Part shown: in pieces, positions 25,014-32,638 of the stretch
Numbering within the stretch: the stretch's first letter is position 1
How the letters are laid out: each line of letters begins with the position of its first letter
Source of the DNA: Sulfidibacter corallicola
GTDB lineage: Bacteria > Acidobacteriota > Holophagae > Acanthopleuribacterales > Acanthopleuribacteraceae
Assembly (NCBI RefSeq): GCF_017498545.1
Contig: NZ_CP071793.1
Location: forward strand, 6,957,001 to 7,021,000
DNA: 64,000 bases
Direction: 5' to 3'
Position numbers and translations under genes: made by a program
Notes under the pieces: generated by a model
Database searches by the model: none
What the model saw: the letters and a program-made list of their open reading frames with translations, nothing else
Told to the model about the DNA's origin: nothing

Positions 25014-26755
25014 AGAAAGACCTGGTTTTGGGTATCGATTTGGGGACCACCAACTCCGAGGTGGCCGTATTTCGGGAAGGACAGCCCCGTGTTTTGGGAG
25101 ATCCGAAAATAATGCCTTCGGTCGTGGGTCTCGATCTCGATGGCAATCTGTTGGTGGGGGAACCGGCTCTCAACCAGTTTGCCGCCTTTCCCGACCGCAC
25201 GGTGCGCAGTATCAAGCGTTCCATGGGGAAAGATGTGACCGTGACCTTGGGCGACCAAACCTATGGTCCCAGTGAGATTTCCGCGGTGATCCTGCGCAAG
25301 CTGAAACAGGTGGCCGAGAGCAGTCTCGATACGAAGGTCGAAAAGGCCATCATTACCGTGCCGGCCTATTTTTCCGATGCCCAACGTCAAGCCACGCGAC
25401 TGGCCGGTGAACTGGCGGGCTTGGAAGTGGTGCGGCTCATCAACGAACCCACGGCCGCATCCATGGCCTACGAAGCGGCGAATCCCGAAAGCAAAAAAAT
25501 TCTGGTCTACGATTTGGGGGGTGGAACCTTCGATGTTTCGGTCGTCGTGTTTCAGGACGACGTCGTCGAGATCAAAGCTTCGGCAGGCGACAATCACCTG
25601 GGTGGAGACGATTTCGATCAACTTGTCGTGGACCGGCTGGTCGGCATCCTGAAGCAGGCTCATGGAAAGAACCTGAACTTGGATTTCAAGGCGATGGCGC
25701 GCCTCCGGGTTGCCGCCGAAAAGGCCAAGGTTCATTTGTCTCACGAGGGATATGCGCTCATTCAGGAGGAATTCCTGTGTAAGCACAAGGGAAAGCCCGT
25801 GCACCTCAAATACGAGCTGGCCCGCAGCGAGTTCGAATCGATGATCGAACCCCTGGTCGACCGTACCTTGGAAGCGGTGCATCGCGCCCTCCAGGATGCA
25901 CGATTGCGAACGTCGGACATCGACGAGATCATCCTCGTCGGCGGCGCCACACGGACACCCTGTATCGGGGCGGTTTTGGAAGCCGATTTCGGGCTCTTGC
26001 CGCGCTCGGAGATCAGTCCGGATTTGTGTGTCGCCCTCGGTGCCGCCGTTCAGGCTGGCATCACTTCCGGAGAACGGGTGGATTCGGTACTGGTCGATGT
26101 AACTCCTTATACCTTTGGAACCAAGGCCCTGATGCAGACCGGAGACGTGATGCCCTATTTGGGTTATGTGCCGATCATTCGACGCAACACGCCGATTCCC
26201 GTGTCCCACACCGAGGTGTTTTATACGACTACCGACAATCAGGATGTGGTTCAGGTCGAGATTTTCCAGGGTGAGGATCCCCATCCCGACGAAAACATCT
26301 TCCTGGGCGAGTTTCAGATCACGGAGTTGAGCAAGCAGCCCGAGGGGAGCCCGATCACGCTGAAATTGGATCTGGATGTGGATGGCATTCTTCACGTCAC
26401 CGCAACGGAAAAGATGACCGGATTGGCAAAGTCCGTGGTGATCGAAGGGGTTCTGGATGTCGCGGGAGAATCCCTGGAAACGTCTCGCGAGAAAATTGCC
26501 GATTTGCTCTCGGGATCCGAGCTCGAACACGCCCTCGAGGGTGGAAACGAGGAGGATACGGGTGCCGTGGCGAAAGCCAAGCAGTTGGTCGCCAAGTCTC
26601 GGTCTTTGCTGGAAACCGTCACACAGGAAGATCGAGAAGAAATGGTCGACCTGATGGAAGCGATCGAGGAGGCCATAACGGCTGAAAACCAAGATGCCTT
26701 GGCCGAGCCCGTGGAAGCCCTCGGTGAATTGCTGTTCTACCTGGAAGAGGCTTGA
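25010..26755 (+). CDS. Accessory DnaK-type Hsp70 chaperone
   Basis: GTG 25010 is preceded by GGAGGGAG and overlaps the upstream stop, giving 581 residues. The ATPase domain (about 1-365) has GIDLGTTNSEVAVF, VYDLGGGTFDVSV and ILVGGATRTP; the linker/substrate domain (about 370-480) includes DVTPYTFG and NTPIPVSHTEVF; a shortened lid follows. It is about 55 residues shorter than housekeeping DnaK and lacks the disordered C-terminal tail. ATP-driven folding or remodelling of a restricted client set is likely. Together with the J-like and GrpE-like genes it forms a complete-looking, self-contained Hsp70 set distinct from the HscC-type gene at 8-9.8 kb. Confidence 0.92.
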   Translation: MKKDLVLGIDLGTTNSEVAVFREGQPRVLGDPKIMPSVVGLDLDGNLLVGEPALNQFAAFPDRTVRSIKRSMGKDVTVTLGDQTYGPSEISAVILRKLKQVAESSLDTKVEKAIITVPAYFSDAQRQATRLAGELAGLEVVRLINEPTAASMAYEAANPESKKILVYDLGGGTFDVSVVVFQDDVVEIKASAGDNHLGGDDFDQLVVDRLVGILKQAHGKNLNLDFKAMARLRVAAEKAKVHLSHEGYALIQEEFLCKHKGKPVHLKYELARSEFESMIEPLVDRTLEAVHRALQDARLRTSDIDEIILVGGATRTPCIGAVLEADFGLLPRSEISPDLCVALGAAVQAGITSGERVDSVLVDVTPYTFGTKALMQTGDVMPYLGYVPIIRRNTPIPVSHTEVFYTTTDNQDVVQVEIFQGEDPHPDENIFLGEFQITELSKQPEGSPITLKLDLDVDGILHVTATEKMTGLAKSVVIEGVLDVAGESLETSREKIADLLSGSELEHALEGGNEEDTGAVAKAKQLVAKSRSLLETVTQEDREEMVDLMEAIEEAITAENQDALAEPVEALGELLFYLEEA

Positions 26756-27006
26756 GTCGGATGGAGCGTTGTCCCTTGTGTCGTGCGGCCCATCGGGGGG
26801 GTGCCCAGTGCCATCGCTGTGGTGCCGATTTGACCCTGTTGTTGACGATCGAGGACCAGGCCGAGCAGTGGCGTGTTCGGGCGATGGCGGACCTCGCCAA
26901 CGGCGACCCGAATGCCGCGCGTACGGCGATCGAGCGCGCCTGCAAGCTCAAGCGAACGCCCTACGACTCGATCTTGCAGGCGTTCCTTTCTTCGGATCGA
27001 GGCTAG
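26752..27006 (+). CDS. Small zinc-ribbon protein ending the Hsp70 operon
   Basis: A TTG at 26752 overlapping the DnaK-like stop, or the ATG at 26761, starts an 84- or 81-residue protein. The N terminus carries two Cys pairs, CPLC and CHRC, nine residues apart, forming a likely zinc ribbon. The remainder is a helical hairpin (AEQWRVRAMADLANGDPNAARTAIERACKL) that resembles one TPR-like pair. Its stop codon lies 4 bases inside the end of the convergent GNAT gene. The role is unknown; overlap with the chaperone gene implies it belongs to the same system. Confidence 0.75.
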   Translation: MSRMERCPLCRAAHRGGAQCHRCGADLTLLLTIEDQAEQWRVRAMADLANGDPNAARTAIERACKLKRTPYDSILQAFLSSDRG

Positions 27007-27584
27007 GCCGATCGATTTGGCGGCCTTCCTGTTCCGGTCTTGGAGGCGGCATCGCAGGCCGGGTCCGGGGCTTCCACCGCGTAGATGACGACGGGCGTAC
27101 CCTTGATTTCGGTCTTACGCCAGACGCGCATTCCGTTTCGGATCGCCACCCGTTTGCTGGCCTCGTTCTGGTGATGGATGATCGAGATGACGCGCGGCTC
27201 ATCCAAGGCGGCAAAGGCGTATTGGCGACAAGCGATGGCCGCCTCCGAGGCAAGGCCGTGACCCCAGAACTTTTTTGCGAGGCAATAGGCGATCTCCAAC
27301 TCCCGTCGCCCCGAAAGCTCCCACACGATGAATCCGCAGTGACCGGCCAGCTCGCCCGATTCCCGGTGGATCAGGGCGTAGAGCCCAACCCCCTCCCGGG
27401 CATAGCGTTCCAGGTTGCGTTCTAGCCAGGCGACGGTCGCGGCTCGATCGCGCACGCCGCTCTGATAGAAACGCATGACCTCCGGATCGGCGAAAATCTC
27501 GGCGATGGCGGGCAGGTCCGCCGAGGTCATGCGTCGCATGAGCAATCGTGGGGTTTCGATGACCTTGTCGGTTTTCGCGTTCAT
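27003..27584 (-). CDS. GNAT-family N-acetyltransferase (RimJ/RimL type)
   Basis: A 193-residue acyltransferase. It begins ETPRLLMRRMTSADLPAI, the RimJ/RimL-like N terminus, followed by IHRESGELAGHCGFIVW (motif D/A start), the acetyl-CoA-binding FWGHGLASEA (R/Q-x-x-G-x-G/A variant) near 110-120, and the late ASKRVAIRNGM block. It transfers acetyl from acetyl-CoA to an amine, possibly a protein N terminus or small molecule. It is convergent with the Hsp70 operon and monocistronic. Confidence 0.88.
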   Translation of the reverse strand: MNAKTDKVIETPRLLMRRMTSADLPAIAEIFADPEVMRFYQSGVRDRAATVAWLERNLERYAREGVGLYALIHRESGELAGHCGFIVWELSGRRELEIAYCLAKKFWGHGLASEAAIACRQYAFAALDEPRVISIIHHQNEASKRVAIRNGMRVWRKTEIKGTPVVIYAVEAPDPACDAASKTGTGRPPNRSA

Positions 27585-27980
27585 GCACCGTTCCCTGTCT
27601 GCGCTCGAAGTCGTTCGGCGTGGTGACCCTTCGGTCGAGGGCCTTTCGTGCCGCCGAGAGGCGTACCGATTTTTTCCGGCAATTCCCGCGATCTCGAAAG
27701 GGCGACCTGCTAGACTGGTTCACATCCAGAGCATGTCGGTAACGAGCCTGAATCGCGGGGATGGCGCCGTAGGCCCACCCAGTGATTTCGGTGGTGGGTC
27801 GGTGAATGGTCCGTGGCCGCCCTGCCGACCCCCGATGGCTGAAAACCGGTATTCAGACGACTCGACCGGCACATCGCGCCAGTTGGAGATTGTCTCCAGT
27901 CTGGATGGGCACTAGACTATCAAAAGTATCACCAAAATCGACACAAAAGGGTCGAGCCCACGCCCGGCCGGAGGAATCGT
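27585..27980. other. Divergent intergenic region carrying a copy of the CTAGTGCCCATC motif
   Basis: A 396-bp gap. The dispersed motif described below lies at 27896-27917 in reverse orientation. A ribosome-binding site GGAGGAATCGT precedes the next CDS. No gene is supported. Confidence 0.45.
27896..27917 (-). repeat. Dispersed motif GTCTAGTGCCCATCCAGA, copy 1
   Basis: The minus strand reads GTCTAGTGCCCATCCAGACT, matching the copies at 30118 and 61625 over 15-19 bases. It lies in intergenic DNA. Confidence 0.7.
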
Positions 27981-29861
27981 ATGATCTCAGGATGGACGGT
28001 AACCAACGCGTTGCGACACAGTGTGGCTTTTTGCTTCATGATCGGTGTTGGTTTGTCGTTTTTAGGACAGCCTGTTTTGGCTGCTGATGAGGATGATCGC
28101 TTTTTTGTCCTGGATGGCGTCACCTCTCTTTATTTTTATCCCGATGTTTTGACCAAACTGAATATCGACATCGTGCTCGAGGAACCGACGGCACGGGCAC
28201 TGTGGGAAGAACGCGGGTATCGCGGCTTCGCCCTTCTTCCGGAAGGGGATGTCTCCTTCCTGGCGCCCGGCGGTGATTTCGAGGGCGTGGCGCCCTCCGA
28301 GATGGGTGGGAACAGTTTGGTGCACGATGGCGGCTTCGTGTTCGAAGTCGGCGACGTTCGCGTCGATCTGCGTCGTTTCACGATCCAGCGCGCCGCACTG
28401 CCCTGGGAATGGGCGTTGCTCGATGCGCAGGGCCGCACCTGGTTTCGGCTCCGGCATGCTCACTCCGAGTTGAAACTGGATCGCAAGCGGCTGGAACTGC
28501 GTCACATGGATTTGGCGCTCGGGCCCGCGTGGGACGGTATCCTGAAGGACCCCCATTTGCGCGAGGCCAACGTGGGCGCCGGCGACCTGATTCTGAACCT
28601 GGCCCTGCCCGAACGCATTTACCAATTTCGCGGGCTCTGCGAGCCGAATTTCGAGGGTGAGGTGGACATCCACCTGACCCAGCTCGGCACGGTGACCGTC
28701 TTCGCCAATCTCGACGGCAAGGTCGCCATGGCTCCTTCGGCGACACTCGAGAACGTGGGTGTCGCCGATGTACCCTGGTTGCGGTCGATCGTGCCCGACG
28801 GCGGCATTTCCGATCCGTCCGAGGCCGGTCAGCATCCCTATTTGATCATGGCCTTCTACCGAATGGTGGATGGGCGCATCGTCCAGGTGGGGTATTCCGA
28901 CGTGAAACACGCCTTTTTTGCCGTGAACAGTGGCTGCAGTTGCCCCGGCGGGCAGGTGTTGTACGTCGGCTGTAGCGACATCTACGGGGCCAGTACGAAC
29001 GCCAACCGCACCTATTTGGCACCGCGCGACGAGGTGACGGCGAGCACGGGGGAGTGGACCTCGCTCGGATCCCATTTCGATGGAGATCCGGTCGACGACC
29101 GTCGCGACCACAGCAGTGCCGGGCATGACTCCTTCGAACATCGTCTCTTCGTGCAGGAAAGCGTGTTGCAACGCGAGGAAGCGCGCTATTTCGTCGACGC
29201 CTGGTACGTGGTTCAAGGCGATATCGACATTTTCAACAGTATGGCCTACCGCGAGGTCAACCCGACCGAGGGCACCAATTGGAGCTTTCCGCCCGTCGCG
29301 GGCATGATCAACGGAACGGTGGTGGATGCCTGGGTGCCGGCCGGGACGATGGACATCGACGAGGCCAACGTCGTCGTGGACACGGGTGAAGGGCATTTGA
29401 ATCTGGCGGGCAAGATGTTCGAGGAAAGTGCAAGTTCCTTCCGCTATGAATACGCCCTGATGAACCACGATTTCGACCGGCGCATTCAAAGTTTCACCTT
29501 GCCCCTTCCCGAAGACGTGGTCGTGACCGACAGCGCTTTCTTCGATGGTGACGAAGACGCGGCCAACGATTGGACCGTGGCCGTGGAAAAGGATCGGGTC
29601 GTCTGGACGGCACCCGATGGCGCCGACCTGGATTGGGGCACCATGATCAACTTCAGCCTGACCTGCAACGGACCGCCGGGATCCTTGAATCTGGAATTGG
29701 GCGTGTTGGAGCCCGGTGAATCGAACACGCTCCAGGCTGCCGGGGTCGGACCCGTCATCGCCTGTCAATCGATGCTGTCTTTTCGCAAGACCTTGCCTTC
29801 CTGGCCGGATGCGGTCGGTCTGCTGGGCCTCATCGAAACCCTCAACGCCCTTTGTCGCTGA
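27981..29861 (+). CDS. Secreted protein of unknown function
   Basis: A 626-residue protein with a long signal peptide (residues 1-34, cleaved near VLAADE) and a good ribosome-binding site (GGAGGAATCGT). The mature part is acidic and beta-rich, with no TM segment. There is a cluster of three Cys near 314-328 (SGCSCPGG, then YVGC). The last third reads like an immunoglobulin-like beta-sandwich (FTLPLPEDVVVTDSAFFDGD) followed by a C-terminal hydrophobic segment. I do not recognise the family. It is transcribed alone and ends in a hairpin at 29876-29902. Confidence 0.78.
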   Translation: MISGWTVTNALRHSVAFCFMIGVGLSFLGQPVLAADEDDRFFVLDGVTSLYFYPDVLTKLNIDIVLEEPTARALWEERGYRGFALLPEGDVSFLAPGGDFEGVAPSEMGGNSLVHDGGFVFEVGDVRVDLRRFTIQRAALPWEWALLDAQGRTWFRLRHAHSELKLDRKRLELRHMDLALGPAWDGILKDPHLREANVGAGDLILNLALPERIYQFRGLCEPNFEGEVDIHLTQLGTVTVFANLDGKVAMAPSATLENVGVADVPWLRSIVPDGGISDPSEAGQHPYLIMAFYRMVDGRIVQVGYSDVKHAFFAVNSGCSCPGGQVLYVGCSDIYGASTNANRTYLAPRDEVTASTGEWTSLGSHFDGDPVDDRRDHSSAGHDSFEHRLFVQESVLQREEARYFVDAWYVVQGDIDIFNSMAYREVNPTEGTNWSFPPVAGMINGTVVDAWVPAGTMDIDEANVVVDTGEGHLNLAGKMFEESASSFRYEYALMNHDFDRRIQSFTLPLPEDVVVTDSAFFDGDEDAANDWTVAVEKDRVVWTAPDGADLDWGTMINFSLTCNGPPGSLNLELGVLEPGESNTLQAAGVGPVIACQSMLSFRKTLPSWPDAVGLLGLIETLNALCR

Positions 29862-29875
29862 ATCGCAAGAACATA

Positions 29876-29902
29876 GGCAGGGACCCTTCCCGTCCCTGCC
29901 TG
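29876..29902 (+). terminator. Hairpin after the secreted protein gene (terminator-like)
   Basis: AGGCAGGGAC pairs perfectly with GTCCCTGCCT over a 7-nt loop, 14 bp past the stop. There is no T run, so it may act in mRNA 3'-end protection rather than intrinsic termination. Confidence 0.5.
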
Positions 29903-30371
29903 ACCCGATTCCCGGTTTGCTTTGCGGGCACGATCGGCGGTCGACCTCCGTGTCGCCTGCGATGAAACCGCTTGTTGGCGAAGCGTTCGCAACGGCTTGA
30001 TTTCCCGGATGTTCTGCGATGATCGATGGGGCGTCCCCGGGCGCGGCTCGGGATGGGGCTCGCCGATCCGGAGGAATCCTCGAAAAAACCTCCCTTTCCG
30101 ATTGGGCCCTGGTTTAAGCTAGTGCCCATCCAGAAACGGAATGGCTGCCAAGCCCACGGTGGTTTGGCTGGATGGGCACGGTATCGGCTATCAGGCGTCA
30201 GGTCCCGGCAAGATCCCTGTTTGTAGGTGAATAGCTGACACCTGATATCTGACTGGCGAAACCGGCTTGAATTGGGCATCTTCCGATTTCGAGGAACCGA
30301 TTCAAAAAACCGTTGTTTCTGGATGAAAACGAGCCAACCACGGTAGCATGTCGAAACGAGGTGATCGGGGT
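29903..30371. other. Intergenic region with two inverted repeats
   Basis: About 470 bp without a supported gene. It contains the CTAGTGCCCATC hairpin copy (30118-30180) and an imperfect inverted repeat, ATCAGGCGTCAG at 30190-30201 with CTGACACCTGAT at 30235-30246 (one mismatch). Confidence 0.5.
30118..30180 (+). repeat. Dispersed CTAGTGCCCATC motif, copy 2, as a long hairpin
   Basis: AGCTAGTGCCCATCCAG starts at 30118. GTGCCCATCCAG (30122-30133) is perfectly complementary to CTGGATGGGCAC (30168-30179), so this copy forms a 12-bp stem with a 34-nt loop. Confidence 0.75.
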
Positions 30372-31499
30372 ATGAGTCAAGGTCGTTTGAGCAGTGATGA
30401 CATCGCGCGTTACAGCCGCCACCTGAAGCTTGCCGGTTTCGGGATCGCGGCACAGGAGAAACTGCTGCAATCGCGCGTGCTTCTCATCGGTGCGGGCGGA
30501 TTGGGATGCCCCGCCGGTCTGTACCTGGCCGCGGCCGGCGTCGGCACCCTGGGCCTGGTGGACCACGATTTGGTGGAGATCCACAACCTCCAGCGCCAGA
30601 TCGCCCATCAAACCGAGGCGGCCGGCACCCCCAAGGTCCGGAGCCTGGGCAGGGCCCTGGCCGAACTGAATCCCACCGTCGATTTGGAACTGCACCAGGT
30701 CCAGGTCGACGAGACCAATGTGGCCGACCTCGTGGCATCCTACGACCTGGTCATCGATGGAACCGACAACTACACCACCAGGTATTTGGTCGCCGATGCC
30801 TGCCATCTCGCCCGCAAACCCCTGGTGTACGGGGCCATCCACCAGTTCGAAGCCCAACTGTCGGTATTCGAACCCGGCAACGGTCCCTGCTATCGCTGCC
30901 TGTTTCCCCAGCCGCCCGATCCTTCCCAGACGCCCTCCTGCAACGAAGCCGGCGTACTGGGTGTCCTGCCCGGCGTGATCGGCGTGATGATGGCGACGGA
31001 GGCCATCAAGTTCCTGACCGCTGTCGGAACGTCGATGGTGGGCACCCTGGTCTTGTACAGCGCCTTGGATCAGTCGATTCGCCAGGTCCGGCTGGCGCGG
31101 GATCCCAGTTGCCCGCTCTGCGGTGACACGCCTTCGATCGTTTCGGTTCGACGCGAGGTCGTGCCCTGTTCCGCCGCGCCGACCGTGCCCGAAATCTCCC
31201 CGGAAGCGGCACGCGCGTTGATCGGTACCGATGCCCTCTGGTTGGATGTGCGCGAGCGCCACGAGTGGGACATTTGTCGCATCGACGGTGCCGAGTTGCT
31301 TCCGCTCGGTCAGTTGGCACCCGAACGTCTCGATCACCTGAATCGCCAAAATCCCCTTGTGGTCTACTGCTACAAGGGCGGTCGCAGCGCAAGGGCGGTG
31401 GCCCTCCTGCGCGACTTGGGCTTCGACGAGGCCGTCAGCCTGGCTGGTGGCATCGATGCCTGGGCGGACCGGATCGCGCCCGACATGGCCCGCTACTGA
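30372..31499 (+). CDS. MoeZ/MoeB-type adenylyltransferase with C-terminal rhodanese
   Basis: ATG 30372 is preferred over ATG 30348 because GAGGTGAT lies about 8 nt upstream; it gives 375 residues. The E1-like ThiF domain (about 1-240) has RYSRHL, the ATP loop GAGGLGCPAG, DLVEIHNLQRQ and the DGTDNYTTRYL block. Zinc ligands are CYRC and CPLC. The rhodanese domain (about 270-375) has WLDVRERHEWD and the active-site loop CYKGGRS, so a catalytic Cys is present. Such proteins adenylate, and pass sulfur to, the C terminus of ubiquitin-like sulfur carriers for molybdopterin, thiamine or tRNA thiolation. No carrier gene is adjacent. Confidence 0.92.
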   Translation: MSQGRLSSDDIARYSRHLKLAGFGIAAQEKLLQSRVLLIGAGGLGCPAGLYLAAAGVGTLGLVDHDLVEIHNLQRQIAHQTEAAGTPKVRSLGRALAELNPTVDLELHQVQVDETNVADLVASYDLVIDGTDNYTTRYLVADACHLARKPLVYGAIHQFEAQLSVFEPGNGPCYRCLFPQPPDPSQTPSCNEAGVLGVLPGVIGVMMATEAIKFLTAVGTSMVGTLVLYSALDQSIRQVRLARDPSCPLCGDTPSIVSVRREVVPCSAAPTVPEISPEAARALIGTDALWLDVRERHEWDICRIDGAELLPLGQLAPERLDHLNRQNPLVVYCYKGGRSARAVALLRDLGFDEAVSLAGGIDAWADRIAPDMARY

Positions 31500-31581
31500 G
31501 TTTCTTGTGATTGATCGATGAGGTGGCCCTACTCGGCGGTCGCCGCTAACCTTTTTATGGAATGAGAACGATTAGGAAAAC

Positions 31582-31947
31582 ATGAAGCAAGTACTTCTGG
31601 TTGAACCCGATTTTTATCCGAGGGTGGCGATCGACGATCAGTTGGCTCCCCACGGATATCACGTCGTTTCCGTGAAGCGCGTGCGCGATGCGTTGATCAA
31701 GCTCAAAACCCAGGTGTTCAAAATGGTACTCATGAGCTACGAGGATGTGGATCCGGCACTTCGGTTCCTGGCAACGCTCCGCCAAACCCAGAACAAGATT
31801 CCCGTCATCCTGTTGACCAAACGTCCCACCCAGGAGGACCTCTTCCGCCTGATGACCTTTCCGCCGATCGAAGTCATGGTCAAACCCTATTCGCTCCACA
31901 AGTTGCTGGATCGCATGGACGCGATTTGCAAGGGGATCGAGTCGTGA
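31582..31947 (+). CDS. Receiver-like protein without the phosphoacceptor Asp
   Basis: A 121-residue single domain with the receiver fold: a VEPD acidic pair, VILLTKR in place of the Thr/Ser strand and MVKPYS with the conserved Lys. At the phosphorylation site the strand ends VLMSYEDVDP, with Ser where Asp is expected. It is therefore a pseudo-receiver, probably a phosphorylation-independent protein-binding domain, or one using a shifted acidic residue. AGGAAAAC precedes the ATG. Its stop TGA shares a base with the next ATG (TGATG), so it is coupled to the following small gene. Confidence 0.8.
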   Translation: MKQVLLVEPDFYPRVAIDDQLAPHGYHVVSVKRVRDALIKLKTQVFKMVLMSYEDVDPALRFLATLRQTQNKIPVILLTKRPTQEDLFRLMTFPPIEVMVKPYSLHKLLDRMDAICKGIES

Positions 31948-32207
31948 TGGATCGCGAGGTACGTGCCCGGGTGGTCAAGGTCGAGGGTTCGACCACCACT
32001 TTGGGCATCTACATGGAAGGCGTCTGGCACCGGATCAAGGCGCGAACCGAGGTTCGGCTGTGCGAAGGGGATTGGATTCGCGGTCATTTGATCGTCCCGC
32101 CCGACGGCTCGATGCTGGTGTTCAAGCTCGACGAAGTCGAACGACGCGCGGCGACCGAGTCGCAAGAAACCCATCCCAGCCGAGGTGGCTTGGATCTCGA
32201 GGCCTGA
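31947..32207 (+). CDS. Small beta-rich protein of unknown function
   Basis: An 86-residue protein starting in the TGATG overlap with the receiver-like gene. The pattern of short beta strands (VRARVVKVEGSTTTLGIYMEG, WHRIKARTEVRLCEGDWIRG) looks like an OB- or PilZ-sized barrel, and the last 20 residues are polar. No family is recognised. Overlap with the upstream gene and a 26-bp gap to the FlhB-like gene place it in one operon. Confidence 0.65.
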   Translation: MDREVRARVVKVEGSTTTLGIYMEGVWHRIKARTEVRLCEGDWIRGHLIVPPDGSMLVFKLDEVERRAATESQETHPSRGGLDLEA

Positions 32208-32233
32208 TCCGGTCCTCGTTCAAGGTGATACTC

Positions 32234-32512
32234 ATGGATCGACCGCCCCGAAAACCCACCAAGGCCGTCGGCCTCAAATACGAGCACGGCAAGGACGCGA
32301 AACCCTACGTGGTGAGTCGTGGGCAAGGGGTGATCGCCGAGGAAATCCTGCGGGCCGCCCGTGAGAATCAGGTACCCATCAAGCAGGACAGCGGCCTGGT
32401 GGAGACCCTGCTGAAATTGGACTACATGCAGGAGATCCCCGAGGAACTGTTCATGATGGTGGCGGAGGTTCTGGTGTTCGCCTACGAGGCTCTGGGCAAG
32501 GACATCGATTGA
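32234..32512 (+). CDS. FlhB C-terminal homologue (FhlB/YlqH type)
   Basis: ATG 32234, with AAGGTGAT upstream, gives a 92-residue soluble protein. It matches the cytoplasmic domain of the flagellar/type III export switch protein FlhB: AVGLKYEHGKDAKPYVVSRG, then IAEEILRAARENQVPI and QEIPEELFMMVAEVLVFAY. In FlhB the domain begins with the self-cleaving NPTH; here the site reads KPTK, so no autocleavage is expected. Free-standing homologues can partly substitute for the FlhB C terminus in other bacteria. The genome also encodes flagellin (52 kb), so a role in flagellar export is plausible. Confidence 0.85.
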   Translation: MDRPPRKPTKAVGLKYEHGKDAKPYVVSRGQGVIAEEILRAARENQVPIKQDSGLVETLLKLDYMQEIPEELFMMVAEVLVFAYEALGKDID

Positions 32513-32638
32513 GCGGGGAGTGCGGCTGAAGGGTCGAACCCGGCAGATGGAACCTGAATGCCGGCACCGTACTCGTTCAGCCAAAACTCAGAAGCCAGGG
32601 TCCGCTCGTTTGCGATGAGTGCCCTGATGGACGCGGCG

